Below, in pieces: positions 1 through 8,858 of a DNA stretch of 64,000 bases. Every line of letters begins with the position of its first letter. The stretch's first letter is position 1. The position numbers and the translations under genes were made by a program. Under the pieces are notes generated by a model. It ran no database searches and had not been told where the DNA came from. It saw nothing but the letters and a program-made list of their open reading frames with translations. The stretch comes from CAVQGZ01 sp963714455. GTDB lineage: Bacteria; Actinomycetota; Actinomycetes; Jiangellales; Jiangellaceae. Location of the stretch: contig CAVQON010000020.1 of the NCBI GenBank assembly GCA_963714455.1, positions 1 through 64,000 on the forward strand, read 5' to 3'.

Positions 1-145
1 GGTCCCGGCGTCGGCCGCCGCCGGGGGAGCAGGGCATCGATTACCCTGGGGGGCTCAGGGCGTGTCAACGGCTATCTCGATCGCTGGTGGTGGTGGTGGG
101 CGTCAGTCGGCGGGAGGTGCCCGGCGGCGGCACGGAGGTAGTCAC

Positions 146-2368
146 ATGGCAGGCGGTCTGACGGGTCCCGCGCGCGCGCCTCGTCGCCACGCTGCCCCGC
201 CGGTTTCGGCGACGCTCGCGGCACGCCCCCGCATCTTGGGGATCTTGACCGGGCTGAGTGAAGCAACCGTCATCTGTCTCAAGGCACCGGGCGGGTACGG
301 CAAGACGACCGCCCTGGCGCAGTGGGTGGCACACGACTCGCGCCGCGTCATCTGGTTGCGGGTGCCGCCCGCCGCTGCTGATCCCGAGTGGATGGCCCAG
401 TCGCTGCTAGCCGCGCTCGCCGATTCCGGGCTGATCCCGGCAAGCAGGCCTCTCACGGGGTCCAGCGCCGTGACCGCGTGGCACCTCAGCGTCCTGCCGG
501 AACTCGAGGCCGCCGTTGCCTCAGTGCGGGAGCCGGTCGTCATCGTCGTGGACGACGCCGGGGCCATCGAAGGGACGGCCTGGGAGTGCTTGGTCGAGTC
601 AGTGGCCAGCAGCCTGCCTGAGGGATCGCAGCTGGCCCTCACGACCCGAGGCGCAGTGCCGGCCACGCTGTGGCGCCTTCAGAGCCGTGGACAGGTGGCG
701 GTGGTCGACGCCGACGTCATGGCCTTCGACGCCGCCGAGACGAGCGCCGCGTTGAGCCTCATCGGGGCGCGGCCGTCGACCGACGAGCTGCATGCTTTGC
801 TCGAGGCCACCAAGGGCTGGCCGGCCGCCGTCTACCTGGCTGGTGTGTCGGCGCAAGAGGGGCCCGTGGGCCCGTCTCCTCGGTCGCAGATGGCTATGGC
901 GAGCGGCGGTGACCTCGAAGACTACCTGCTTGAGGAGATCGCCGGCCGGTTGACGCAGGATGACTCGGAGTTCCTGTCGCTGATATCGGTGCTGCCCGTC
1001 CTGGACGCTGCGATGTGTGACGAGGTCGCGCAGACCACCGGCTCCCTGGCGCGCCTGCGTCGGCTCGCCGACGCCAACCAGCTGTTGACGGCCCTCGACG
1101 ACGAGAACGAACGATTCCGCATGCACCCTCTACTGGCTGACGCTCTGGGAGAGGGGCTGCGTGAGCGGGATCGCGACGCCTGGACGGCGGCGCACATCAG
1201 AGCTAGCCACGCCGCGGAGCGTCGCCGTGACCTCGACGGCGCCGTGCACCACGCGAAGACCGTCGGCGACGATCAGCGGCTCGCGATCCTCACGTGGTCC
1301 CATGCGGCGCAACAGCTCGGGTCGGGCCGCTGGGCCGTGATGGAGCGGTGGCTGGCACGCGTCAGCGAGGAGAGGCTGAGGGCGGAGTGCGGCCTGGCGC
1401 TCGGGGCGGCGTGGGTCGCGTCCCACTCCGGGAACATGGCGCGGATGAGCCGATTGGCGCTGGCGGCCGCAGAACGGGCGGAGAACGAGGAGCCAGAGTT
1501 CGCTCTCGACTCGGACCTGCTCGAGGCGACCATCGGGATCAGAGGCCTGGCCGACATCGAGGACGTGGCCCGTCGGTTCATCGCCGGAAGGCCTCGAGAC
1601 GATCCGTGGCAGTCGCTGTCCCACTACCTGCTCGGGGTGGCCCTCCTTCTCCGCGACGAGACCGGCGAGGGGGTCGCCGCTCTCGTCCAGGGGCATCGCT
1701 GCGCATCGGCTCATCGCCTCCCCGTGATGGAGGCGCACTGCTTGTCTGGCCTGGCTGACGCGGCGATCGCCGACGGTGACACCCGAAAGGCGTTGTCGTT
1801 CATCCGTGAGTCTCGCGAGCTTGCGGTTCGCTACCGGCTCGACACGATCGCCACGACAGCGCCGATCTTCACGACGTCTGCCGTCGGTCACGTGCTGGAG
1901 GGTCGGTTCGTCGACGCTCGGGCCGAGGCCGTCCGGGCTCTGCGTCTCACGTCACTCATGCGACCTGTCGCCCCCTGGCACGCAGTGAACGCCCGCCTGG
2001 CCCTGGCGCAGCTCAACGCCGCGCTGGGCGATCCCCAACGGGCCAAGCTGCTGCTCGACGAGGCCGGCGACCTCCGCGGACCGAGCACAGTCTCGCCCCG
2101 GCTCGACCGGATGTACGCCGAGACCGCCGAGCGGCTCGAGGCGGTCTCCACCAGCCTCGCCGGTGCCTCATCCCTGACTACGGCAGAGGTACGCGTGCTG
2201 CAATACCTGCCGACTCACCTGTCTGTCCCCGAGATCGCCGACGAGCTGTCTGTCTCCCGGCACACCGTGAAGACACAGACCGTCTCGGCCTACCGCAAGC
2301 TGGGGGTGCACACCCGCACCGAAGCGATCGAGCGCGCTCGGCGGGCGGGGCTCCTTCCTCCCGCGTGA
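146..2368 (+). CDS. MalT-like ATP-binding LuxR-family transcriptional regulator (copy 1)
   Basis: Large signal-transduction ATPase regulator, 740 aa. An N-terminal P-loop NTPase has Walker A GGYGKTT at about residues 49-55 and a Walker B-like VVIVVDDAG near residue 130. A helical-repeat middle follows, and a C-terminal LuxR helix-turn-helix covers the last 65 residues (LTTAEVRVLQYLP...SRHTVKTQ). MalT-family proteins of this layout bind ATP and an inducer, oligomerise and activate transcription. I chose the ATG at 146 because GGAGGT lies 6 nt before it; an in-frame GTG at 62 is possible. It is paralogous to the protein at 26874-29081, with the same Walker A position and nearly the same HTH. 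It is a candidate reader of the inverted repeats found upstream of many genes here; that link is inference. Inducer unknown. Confidence 0.9.
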   Translation: MAGGLTGPARAPRRHAAPPVSATLAARPRILGILTGLSEATVICLKAPGGYGKTTALAQWVAHDSRRVIWLRVPPAAADPEWMAQSLLAALADSGLIPASRPLTGSSAVTAWHLSVLPELEAAVASVREPVVIVVDDAGAIEGTAWECLVESVASSLPEGSQLALTTRGAVPATLWRLQSRGQVAVVDADVMAFDAAETSAALSLIGARPSTDELHALLEATKGWPAAVYLAGVSAQEGPVGPSPRSQMAMASGGDLEDYLLEEIAGRLTQDDSEFLSLISVLPVLDAAMCDEVAQTTGSLARLRRLADANQLLTALDDENERFRMHPLLADALGEGLRERDRDAWTAAHIRASHAAERRRDLDGAVHHAKTVGDDQRLAILTWSHAAQQLGSGRWAVMERWLARVSEERLRAECGLALGAAWVASHSGNMARMSRLALAAAERAENEEPEFALDSDLLEATIGIRGLADIEDVARRFIAGRPRDDPWQSLSHYLLGVALLLRDETGEGVAALVQGHRCASAHRLPVMEAHCLSGLADAAIADGDTRKALSFIRESRELAVRYRLDTIATTAPIFTTSAVGHVLEGRFVDARAEAVRALRLTSLMRPVAPWHAVNARLALAQLNAALGDPQRAKLLLDEAGDLRGPSTVSPRLDRMYAETAERLEAVSTSLAGASSLTTAEVRVLQYLPTHLSVPEIADELSVSRHTVKTQTVSAYRKLGVHTRTEAIERARRAGLLPPA

Positions 2369-2370
2369 GG

Positions 2371-2417
2371 CTCACCCAGCCAGGACGATGAGGGCTGACG
2401 GACCCTCTCGCTATTCT
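2371..2417 (+). promoter_or_regulatory. Regulon operator S1 plus -10 box
   Basis: Inverted repeat CTCACCC-AGCCA-GGACGAT at 2371-2389, then 22 nt, then TATTCT at 2412-2417. Six nt later comes ATG 2424, so the message would be leaderless. The right half continues as GGACGATGAGG, close to the MalT box. It is one of the weaker palindromes of the set but has the same geometry. Confidence 0.55.
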
Positions 2418-2423
2418 CGCGAC

Positions 2424-2519
2424 ATGGCCGACCGGACAGCCGCGTCCCCAGAGGGGACCGCTGAACCGTCAGCGTCAGTTGAGGACGCGCCGGGACGGCC
2501 GGAAGCCAGAGCCCGGTGA
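2424..2519 (+). CDS. Short leaderless ORF coupled to the downstream membrane protein
   Basis: A 31-codon frame starts at the ATG placed exactly where a leaderless transcript from the TATTCT box would begin. It ends in a TGA that overlaps the GTG start of the next gene (GTGA). The peptide is Ala/Pro/Glu-rich and shows no domain. Either it is a real upstream peptide that couples translation, or it is the true N-terminus of the next protein separated by a one-base frameshift; joining the two would give a natural soluble N-terminal tail. The sequence alone does not decide. Confidence 0.4.
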   Translation: MADRTAASPEGTAEPSASVEDAPGRPEARAR

Positions 2520-4957
2520 GGGTCACGCTCGCCCAGCTCTCGCCTCTGCGCATCTTTCGGATGTTCTCCTCGTCCCCGGACGCGCCCCGGCGGCGCCGAC
2601 CGACCGATGTTCTGCTCCTGCTGCTGAGCCTGCTCCTGGTGTCCGTCCCCGCTGTCGCGTCACCGGGCCCGCTGCCGGCGGACGTCGCCCTGCAGTCACT
2701 GATCTCAGAGCTCGACGGTGTGCTCGGCTGGTTCTGGCGGCTCTGCTACGCGGGGCTTCTGGTGTGGACCCTCGTGCTGGTGCTGGGCCCGATCGTGCGC
2801 TGGCGACATGGACGCTTGCGTCTGCTGCTCGACTACGTGCTGGGGGCCGCGACCGCCCTGGGGCTCGCGGTGCTCCTGAGCCTGATCGGCGGGGGTGGGG
2901 TCGCGCCTGCCGTGGACTCGCTGACCAGTGCCGAGCCACCGCCGGTCTTCCCCGCCGTGCGACTCGCGCTCTGCGCGGCGGTCATCGTCACGGCATCCCC
3001 GAGCATCACGCGGCCCTACCGACTCGTCGGCAGGGCCGTGATCGTGCTGGGAGCAGTGTCGGCCGTTGCCCTCGAGCTGGCCTATGCCTCCGGTGTCGTG
3101 GCGGCGCTGGCCGTTGCCCTGGCGGCGGGCTCGACGGTGCACCTGCTGCTGGGCTCGCCGGGAGGTCGGCTGACCCCGGACCAGGTGATGGCTGCCCTGG
3201 CCGACCTCGGCGTCGAGACTGACACGGTCAGCGTCGCTCCCAGGCAGGTTGCGGGTGAGCAGCTCGTGGTCGCACACCGCGCGCGTGGGACAGCGGTTCT
3301 CGTCAAGGTGTTCGGCCGCGACGCGTGGGACGCCCAGCTGATCGGTTCCACGTGGACGGCGCTGACCAGACGTGGGGAGGCCCCCCGGCTGACGATGGGC
3401 CGTCGGGAGCGGGTCGGGCACGAGGCGATGGCCGCCCTGCTCGCTGAGCGTGCCGGTGTGCCGGTGCTCCCGGTCGTCGCAGCCGGAGAGGACTCAGGGA
3501 GCGACGCACTGCTGGTGGTCGAGGCCCCCGCGGCTCGGCTCGCCGAGACGGTGAGCGCACCCGGGGGCGAGACGCAGCTGGCCGACGCCTGGGACGCGCT
3601 CGGTCGTCTCCACGACGCCGGCATCGCCCACAGGCGGGTCGACCTCGACCGACTCGTCGTCCGGCACGACGGTGTCGTGGCCTTCTCCGACTTCGCCGAC
3701 GCGCGTCTGCACCCCGCGGAGACCGATCGGATGATCGACCGCGTTCACCTGTTGGTCGCCACGTGGCTGGTGGTGGGCACCGACCGCGCCCTCGCGGCGG
3801 CCCTCGATGCGCTCGGCGCCGACGGCGTCGCCGAGACCCTGCCCTACCTGCAGCTGCCGGTGCTCACGCACGCCCTGCGCCGCGGCATCACGGACGCCGA
3901 CCTCGATCTCACCGAGCTGCGCGACCGGGCGGTCGCATCCACCGGCGCCGAGGACGCCGACCTGGTCGAGCTGCGCCGGGTCACGTCCGCTGGGCTGGTG
4001 AAGGGCGCTGTCGTCCTGCTGCTGGTCTACATGCTCATCAGCCTCTTCGTCGGCATCGACATCGCGGAGGTGGTCACGCAGCTACGCGACGCCGACTTCG
4101 TCCTGCTGCTTCTCGCCCTGGCCGTCTCGCCGCTGGTGCAGGTGGGGCTGGCGTTCGCCACCAAGGGTGCGGTGCCGTCGTCGCTGCCCTACCTCCCCGT
4201 GCTCATGCTGCAGTACGGCATCCAGTTCATCGCGGTCGTGCTGCCGGCCACCGCGGCCCGCGTCGCGGTCGAGATCCGCTTCTTCGAACGCTTCGGCATC
4301 CGACCCGGCGCCGCGGTCACCATGGGGATGATCGACGGTGTCAGCGGGTTCGTGGTGCAGGTCTTGCTGCTGCTGCTGATCTGGTTCAGCGGGCTGCCGG
4401 GAGTCACGACGACTCCCGACGCCGCGTCCACCGACACCTCGACGTCGACGTCGAGCCCGTCGCTACTCGGGCTCGCCGTCCTGCTTGCCCTGATCGGGAT
4501 CCTCGCGACGGCCGTGGTTCCGAGCCGGCGTCGGCGAGCGATGAAGGCAGTCTCGAAGGCACGCGACTCCCTGAGCGAGCAGGCGGGCCTGGCGCGCTCG
4601 GCAGTGGGCGTGCTGAGGCGCCCGAAGAACGTCGCCCAGATGCTCGGCGGCAACTTGTGGGGTCAGCTCGTTCAGGCCGTCGTCCTCGGGATCTGCTTGG
4701 CTGCCTTCGGCGAGTCGGCCTCGTTGTCGCAGCTCATCCTGGTCAACACAGCCGTCAGCCTGTTCGCCGGGCTCATGCCGATACCCGGCGGCGTCGGCGT
4801 CGCCGAGGCCGGCCTCACCTACGGTCTGCAGGCCATCGGCGTCCCCAGCGCCGTCGCGCTCTCGACGGCCATCGGCTACCGGCTCGTAACGTTCTACCTG
4901 CCCCCGCTGTGGGGGTCGTTGGCCATGCGATGGCTGCGCAAGCGCGCCTACCTCTGA
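2516..4957 (+). CDS. Membrane protein: kinase-like domain plus UPF0104/MprF-type flippase-like domain
   Basis: An 813-aa polytopic protein. The N-terminal 200 residues carry several hydrophobic segments. Residues about 215-470 resemble a degenerate protein-kinase fold (HRRVDLDRLVV in place of HRD, FSDFADA in place of DFG). The C-terminal 320 residues are a multi-helix lysylphosphatidylglycerol-synthase-type transmembrane domain (UPF0104) with the typical AGLMPIPGGVGVAEA stretch. Such proteins are thought to move or modify lipids at the membrane; the substrate is unknown. The GTG start overlaps the stop of the short ORF before it. It is preceded by regulon operator S1, which suggests an envelope-stress role. 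Confidence 0.8.
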   Translation: MRVTLAQLSPLRIFRMFSSSPDAPRRRRPTDVLLLLLSLLLVSVPAVASPGPLPADVALQSLISELDGVLGWFWRLCYAGLLVWTLVLVLGPIVRWRHGRLRLLLDYVLGAATALGLAVLLSLIGGGGVAPAVDSLTSAEPPPVFPAVRLALCAAVIVTASPSITRPYRLVGRAVIVLGAVSAVALELAYASGVVAALAVALAAGSTVHLLLGSPGGRLTPDQVMAALADLGVETDTVSVAPRQVAGEQLVVAHRARGTAVLVKVFGRDAWDAQLIGSTWTALTRRGEAPRLTMGRRERVGHEAMAALLAERAGVPVLPVVAAGEDSGSDALLVVEAPAARLAETVSAPGGETQLADAWDALGRLHDAGIAHRRVDLDRLVVRHDGVVAFSDFADARLHPAETDRMIDRVHLLVATWLVVGTDRALAAALDALGADGVAETLPYLQLPVLTHALRRGITDADLDLTELRDRAVASTGAEDADLVELRRVTSAGLVKGAVVLLLVYMLISLFVGIDIAEVVTQLRDADFVLLLLALAVSPLVQVGLAFATKGAVPSSLPYLPVLMLQYGIQFIAVVLPATAARVAVEIRFFERFGIRPGAAVTMGMIDGVSGFVVQVLLLLLIWFSGLPGVTTTPDAASTDTSTSTSSPSLLGLAVLLALIGILATAVVPSRRRRAMKAVSKARDSLSEQAGLARSAVGVLRRPKNVAQMLGGNLWGQLVQAVVLGICLAAFGESASLSQLILVNTAVSLFAGLMPIPGGVGVAEAGLTYGLQAIGVPSAVALSTAIGYRLVTFYLPPLWGSLAMRWLRKRAYL

Positions 4958-5000
4958 ATCGACGCCAGCCCGCGGTGCTTGTCAGCCGGCCCAGCCATGC

Positions 5001-5047
5001 GTCATCCACATCGGGCGATGAAGGCGGGAGCCCCGGGCGTCAAGGAT
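5001..5047 (+). promoter_or_regulatory. Regulon operator S2 plus -10 box
   Basis: GTCATCC-ACATC-GGGCGAT at 5001-5019, a 22-nt gap, then AAGGAT at 5042-5047. The gene start at 5104 lies 56 nt further on. The outer arms extend the right half to GGGCGATGA. Confidence 0.6.
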
Positions 5048-5103
5048 CGTGGTACGGGACACTCGGTCCCGCATGCTCACAGCAACGGACAAGGACGCCG
5101 CGC

Positions 5104-5631
5104 ATGACACCTCCGCTCAACCTCGCTCTCTACGTCGCCAGCTACTCCGACGCCGCCGCAGCTCAGGCCGACTTCGACGCGCTGAAGGCCGCCGAGGGCG
5201 CCGACCTGCAGGTGATGGCCGCGCTGGTGATGAGCCGCGACGCGGACGGCCAGGTCGACGTGCTGTCGGAGGGGGACGGGATCACCGGCGGTGGTGCCGT
5301 TCTCGGCGGAGGTGTGGGACTGGTGGTGGGGCTCTTCGCTCCTCCGCTGCTCGCTGCGACGGCCGTCGGCGCCGGCATCGGCGCCCTGCTGGGCCACCTG
5401 ACCAAGAAGCACGCGGAGAAGGAGCTCGGGGTGGAGCTCGAGGAGTACCTGCCGCCGAGCTCATCGGCCGTGGTCGTCGTGGTCGACGACGTCTACCTCG
5501 ACCGCGTCGAGGCGTCGCTGACCAAGGCAGCCAAGCGCATCAGCAAGGCCATCGACTCCGGTGACTACGACAAGCTCGAGCAGGCCTTGGCCAAGTCTGA
5601 TGACCAGGTGTCCAAGGCAGTCGAGAGCTAG
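5104..5631 (+). CDS. DUF1269-type membrane-associated protein
   Basis: A 175-aa protein with a small alpha/beta N-terminal part (residues 1-55). A glycine-rich hydrophobic hairpin follows at about residues 58-100 (GGGAVLGGGVGLVVGLF... VGAGIGALLGH). The C-terminal region contains a beta strand SSAVVVVVDD and a charged helix. This layout fits the DUF1269/YlaH-like family of unknown function. The ATG at 5104 is the only good start before the conserved region, though its ribosome site is weak. Operator S2 precedes it, and the LURP-one-like gene follows after 9 nt, so the two are probably co-transcribed. Confidence 0.75.
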   Translation: MTPPLNLALYVASYSDAAAAQADFDALKAAEGADLQVMAALVMSRDADGQVDVLSEGDGITGGGAVLGGGVGLVVGLFAPPLLAATAVGAGIGALLGHLTKKHAEKELGVELEEYLPPSSSAVVVVVDDVYLDRVEASLTKAAKRISKAIDSGDYDKLEQALAKSDDQVSKAVES

Positions 5632-5640
5632 GGAGCGGGC

Positions 5641-6171
5641 ATGGGACTCAGAGACAGGCGCGACGACCGTCAGGCAGCGCGCCGCGGCGACGCCGCGGCT
5701 GAGGTCTACCAGATGCAGGCCAAGCTCATCTCGATCGGCGACGACTACTGGATCGAGACGACCGGTGGCCGGCGTGCGTTCAAGGTGGACGGCAAGGCCC
5801 TGCGGGTCCGCGACACCTTCAGGATCAAGGACCCCCAGGGCCAGGTCGTCGCCGAGATGCAGGAGCGGGTCGCTCGGATCCGCGACACCATGAAGATCGA
5901 TCGTCCGGGACGTCCGTCGGCGACCATCAAGAAAGCCATGATCACCCCGCTGCGCGACCGGTTCGTCCTGGAGGCTGACGACGTCGGCGAGATCTCTGTG
6001 CAGGGAAACCTCGTCGACCATGAGTACACGTTCGAGAGGAACGGCGCGAAGATCGCCGAGGTCTCCAAGCGCTGGGTGCGGGTGCGCGACACGTTCGGCG
6101 TGAGTATCGAGCCCGGTGCCGACGTCGTGCTCATCCTTGCCGCTACGGCGGCCATCGACAGCATGACGTGA
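5641..6171 (+). CDS. LURP-one-related / tubby-fold protein
   Basis: A 176-aa protein made of repeated short beta strands with the pattern 'VRDTFRIKD...VRDTFGVSIEPGADVVLILAATAAID', typical of the LURP-one-related (tubby C-terminal-like) fold. Bacterial members are small, probably membrane- or lipid-associated, and of unknown function. The ATG at 5641 has GGGAGCGG just upstream and lies 9 nt after the DUF1269 gene, indicating one operon. The C-terminal helix (DVVLILAATAAIDSM) is hydrophobic, as in family members. Confidence 0.8.
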   Translation: MGLRDRRDDRQAARRGDAAAEVYQMQAKLISIGDDYWIETTGGRRAFKVDGKALRVRDTFRIKDPQGQVVAEMQERVARIRDTMKIDRPGRPSATIKKAMITPLRDRFVLEADDVGEISVQGNLVDHEYTFERNGAKIAEVSKRWVRVRDTFGVSIEPGADVVLILAATAAIDSMT

Positions 6172-6251
6172 TCGATGCGCGACAGCCGGGCACGGTGACG
6201 TCCGGTTCGCCGGCAGGTCTGGCACGATCCGGGCCATGATCCGGAGCAGGA

Positions 6252-7544
6252 ATGGCTGAGCGCCAAGGAGCGGATCTGCTGCGCGCCCTCGGCGTCGCCA
6301 GTGCTGTGGCGATACCGATCTCGTTGGTGGCGCTGGCGTTCTTGGCGCTCGTCGAGCAGGTCACGACCTGGCTGTGGAGCGACATCCCGACCGCGGCGGG
6401 TTTCGCGCCCGACTCATGGTGGTGGGTTCTGCTCATCCCGACCGTCGGTGGGGTGCTGGCCGGGCTTGCCGTCAGGCATCTGGCCGGTGGCGGCGGGCAC
6501 GACCCCATCAACGGCTTCTCCGCCAAGCCCGTCGCCCCCGACGCCATCCCCGGGGTGGTGCTGGCTGCCCTCGCCTCGTTGGCGTTCGGAGCAGTCGTCG
6601 GCCCGGAGGCTCCGCTGGTGGCCTTGGGCAGTGCGCTCGGCCTGTGGGGTGCACGCCTGTTCCGGCAGTCCGGGAGCGTCGCCGCGCTGGCGGGGTCGGC
6701 GGGCCTGTTCGCGGCCATCGCCGCGCTCTTCGGAAACCCGCTCCTCGCCGCGTTCCTCGTCCTCGAGGCGGTCGGCGCCACCGCGCTCGCCGCTCCGCTG
6801 ACGGTGGTGGTTCTGCCCGGTCTGCTGGCCGCGGGGCTCGGCTATGTGGTCTTCACCGGGGTCGGGGAGTGGGCTGGGGTGGCACCGACTTCGCTGACCA
6901 TCGACGGCCTTGCCTCGTACCCCGCCCTGCGCCTGGCTGACGTGCTGTGGGCCGTGGTGATCGGCGTCGCCATGGCGCTCGTCGGTCTTGGAGTGCGCTT
7001 CGTCGCCGCCCGTACCCATGGGTTCGCGGCGCCGCGGCCGGCTGTTGCCGCTCCGATCGGCGGCCTGGCCGTCGGCGGCCTGGCGCTGGTGTTCGGCCTC
7101 TCCGGCGAGAGCCCCCTCAACGTCCTGTTCTCCGGCCAGTCCGACCTCTCCACGGTCGTGGGCCAAGGTCCGGGGTGGGGGGCCGGCATCGTGGCGCTCC
7201 TGATCCTGACGAAGGCGGCCGCCTACGGGGTGTCGCTCGGCAGCGGGTTCCGCGGGGGCCCGGTCTTCCCGGCGCTGTTCCTCGGCGCGGCGGTGGGCAC
7301 CTTGTTCTCGCTCGTCGTGCCGGGGCTCGAGCTGACGCCGGCCGTGGTGGCCGGCATGGCCGCGGGGTCGGCAGCGATGCTCAGGCTGCCCGTCTCCTCG
7401 GTGATGCTCGCCGTGGTTGTCGCCGGCAGCGCGGGGTTGGAGGCGTCGACCTTGGCCATCGTCGGGTCTGTCGTCTCCGTCGTCGTCACCCTGGCCGGCT
7501 CGTCTCGCCAGGCGAGGACGAACCAGCCGCACGAATCGACCTGA
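6252..7544 (+). CDS. ClC-type chloride channel / antiporter (copy 1)
   Basis: A 430-aa polytopic protein of the voltage-gated chloride channel family. It has about ten membrane segments, the selectivity-filter-like GPEAPLVALGS near residue 118 (GxEGP variant) and the GSGFRGGPVFPALFLG motif near residue 332. ClC proteins move chloride, often in exchange for protons, and in bacteria support acid resistance; a glutamate decarboxylase nearby fits that. GGAGCAGG precedes the ATG. A weak operator-like half-site (CGGTGAC, 6193-6199) followed 23 nt later by CACGAT lies upstream, so regulon membership is possible but unsure. It ends convergently with the SHOCT gene. Confidence 0.9.
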   Translation: MAERQGADLLRALGVASAVAIPISLVALAFLALVEQVTTWLWSDIPTAAGFAPDSWWWVLLIPTVGGVLAGLAVRHLAGGGGHDPINGFSAKPVAPDAIPGVVLAALASLAFGAVVGPEAPLVALGSALGLWGARLFRQSGSVAALAGSAGLFAAIAALFGNPLLAAFLVLEAVGATALAAPLTVVVLPGLLAAGLGYVVFTGVGEWAGVAPTSLTIDGLASYPALRLADVLWAVVIGVAMALVGLGVRFVAARTHGFAAPRPAVAAPIGGLAVGGLALVFGLSGESPLNVLFSGQSDLSTVVGQGPGWGAGIVALLILTKAAAYGVSLGSGFRGGPVFPALFLGAAVGTLFSLVVPGLELTPAVVAGMAAGSAAMLRLPVSSVMLAVVVAGSAGLEASTLAIVGSVVSVVVTLAGSSRQARTNQPHEST

Positions 7545-7564
7545 CCCGGTCGATCGTCGCCAGC

Positions 7565-7858
7565 TTAGCCGGCGAGGATGCGGGCCTTCTGCGCAGCGAA
7601 CTCCTCGTCGGTGAGAACGCCGGCATCGCGAAGCTGGCCGAGCTTCGTCAGCTGCTCGAGCATGTCGTCCTCGGCCGGCGCGGCCGGCGGAGGCGGCGGT
7701 GCGGCGTAGGCCTGTGGCGGGGGGGCCGCGTAGGCCTGCGGTGGCGGTGCCTGCTCTGCCCAGCGGTTGGCTTGGCGCCGCGACACGCGGTTGGAGACCG
7801 CGGTTGCCGTGCCGGCTACGGCAGCAGTGCGAGCGACCCCGCGAATCAGTCCAGGCAT
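7565..7858 (-). CDS. SHOCT-domain small protein (module copy 1)
   Basis: A 97-aa protein. The N-terminus MPGLIRGVARTAAVAGTATA is a basic-hydrophobic helix. A Pro/Ala/Gln/Tyr low-complexity linker with two APPPQAY repeats follows. The C-terminal SHOCT domain has DDMLEQLTKLGQLRDAGVLTDEEF. SHOCT domains are short helical hairpins often attached to membrane or oligomerising proteins. The ATG overlaps the upstream DUF6325 stop by one base (TGATG), so translation is coupled. A close paralogue is at 33340-33639. Confidence 0.85.
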   Translation of the reverse strand: MPGLIRGVARTAAVAGTATAVSNRVSRRQANRWAEQAPPPQAYAAPPPQAYAAPPPPPAAPAEDDMLEQLTKLGQLRDAGVLTDEEFAAQKARILAG

Positions 7859-8319
7859 CAGGACTCCTCTCCAGTCGGTGCAGACCCGTCCTGGGCATCG
7901 AGTGCGGCCAGGACGGCGTTGATCGGGATGCGGCCGCTGGCCACCAGCTGCGCGCCGCCTCGACGCAGAGCGGCGGCCAACGGTGCCGCCCACGTGTTCT
8001 CGTAGACCAGGACGCCGGCCGAGGAGCCCGGTTCGACAGCGGTAGCCGCCTCAGCGAGATCCTCGTCGGCGAGCAGCCCTGAGGCCGCCCCTTCGAACAG
8101 GGTGAGCTCGGGACCCCACCCGTCGGCGAGGTCGCGCAGGGCAACGACGGCGACGCTGCCGTCGAGCTCCTTCTTGATGAACACGAGGTCCAGGATGCGG
8201 ATGATCCCGCGGTCTTCGAGGTCCAGCAGCAGAGGCAGGCCTTCACCGGTCATCTGGTTTCCCGGGAACTCGACCACGAGGTAGTCGATCGGTCCCGTCT
8301 CTGTCGTCGCGTCTGTCAC
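7858..8319 (-). CDS. DUF6325 family protein (module copy 1)
   Basis: A 153-aa protein beginning near TGPIDYLVVEFPGN and ending with GGAQLVASGRIPINAVLAALD. The family has a regular alpha/beta pattern with VVEFPGN, RILDLVFIKKE and GSSAGVLVYENTWAAP blocks. Its biochemical function is unknown to me. The GTG at 8319 is preferred because GAAGGAG lies just upstream and the paralogue at 32856 starts at the same place. It sits in an operon between PLDc_N-SHOCT and SHOCT genes and is closely related to 13633-14100 and 32856-33302. Confidence 0.8.
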   Translation of the reverse strand: MTDATTETGPIDYLVVEFPGNQMTGEGLPLLLDLEDRGIIRILDLVFIKKELDGSVAVVALRDLADGWGPELTLFEGAASGLLADEDLAEAATAVEPGSSAGVLVYENTWAAPLAAALRRGGAQLVASGRIPINAVLAALDAQDGSAPTGEES

Positions 8320-8353
8320 GTCGTGTCTCCTTCGCTCGAGCAAAGTCTGCCAC

Positions 8354-8737
8354 TCATGCCAGTGCCTTGGCCTTCATCGCCTCGAACTCCTGCTGCGTGA
8401 TCGCACCGGAGTCGAGCAGCGACTTGGCCTGAGCCACCTTGCTCACCGGGTCGGCCGCGTCGCCGGCCACCGAGCGGATGTACTCGGCCTGCTGCGCCTG
8501 GTACTCCTGAGCCTGGGCGAGTGAGCGCTGAGCCATGCCTGATCCCCGGGCGACCAGGTAGACCAGTGCGCCGAGGAAGGGCATGACGATGATGAAGACC
8601 GACCAGAGCGCCTTGCCCCAGCCGCCCAGAGACTGATCGCGAAAGATGTCAGCGAAGATGTGGAACAGCATCATGAGGTAGGCGACGAACAAGAACGACG
8701 CCACCACGATCCAGAAGAAGTCCCAGAAGGAGTTCAC
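8354..8737 (-). CDS. PLDc_N plus SHOCT membrane protein (module copy 1)
   Basis: A 127-aa protein. Two membrane helices (FFWIVVASFLFVAYLMMLFHIFADIF and ALWSVFIIVMPFLGALVYLVARG) form the PLDc_N-type domain, known from the N-terminus of cardiolipin synthases but here free-standing. A linker and a C-terminal SHOCT hairpin (KVAQAKSLLDSGAITQQEFEAMKAKAL) follow. It is nearly the same as 29209-29595. It is the first gene of a three-gene operon headed by operator S3. Confidence 0.85.
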   Translation of the reverse strand: MNSFWDFFWIVVASFLFVAYLMMLFHIFADIFRDQSLGGWGKALWSVFIIVMPFLGALVYLVARGSGMAQRSLAQAQEYQAQQAEYIRSVAGDAADPVSKVAQAKSLLDSGAITQQEFEAMKAKALA

Positions 8738-8776
8738 GCCAGGCTCCGATCAGCTCAGTTGGACGAGGTCGGGACG

Positions 8777-8822
8777 AGGATGCGCCAGCCACTCAGAGCC
8801 GGCATCACCCGATCAGTACGAA
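8777..8822 (-). promoter_or_regulatory. Regulon operator S3 plus -10 box
   Basis: Reading the minus strand: TTCGTAC-TGATC-GGGTGAT (8822 to 8804), a 21-nt gap, then CATCCT (8782 to 8777). ATG 8737 lies 39 nt downstream. The same CATCCT hexamer recurs at S4 and S11. Confidence 0.6.
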
Positions 8823-8858
8823 CTCACGGGCACGGGCACGGCCGAGACATCTCGGCTG

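Noticed and set aside
40..58. Operator-like sequence (ATTACCC-TGGGG-GGCTCAG) before the first regulator gene
   Set aside because: The right arm does not match and no -10 lies at the expected distance.
3763..5103. Long second reading frame inside the flippase-like gene joining the DUF1269 gene
   Set aside because: The frame before 5104 is Arg/Gly/Pro-rich nonsense shadowing the real gene. Only the part from ATG 5104 is coding.
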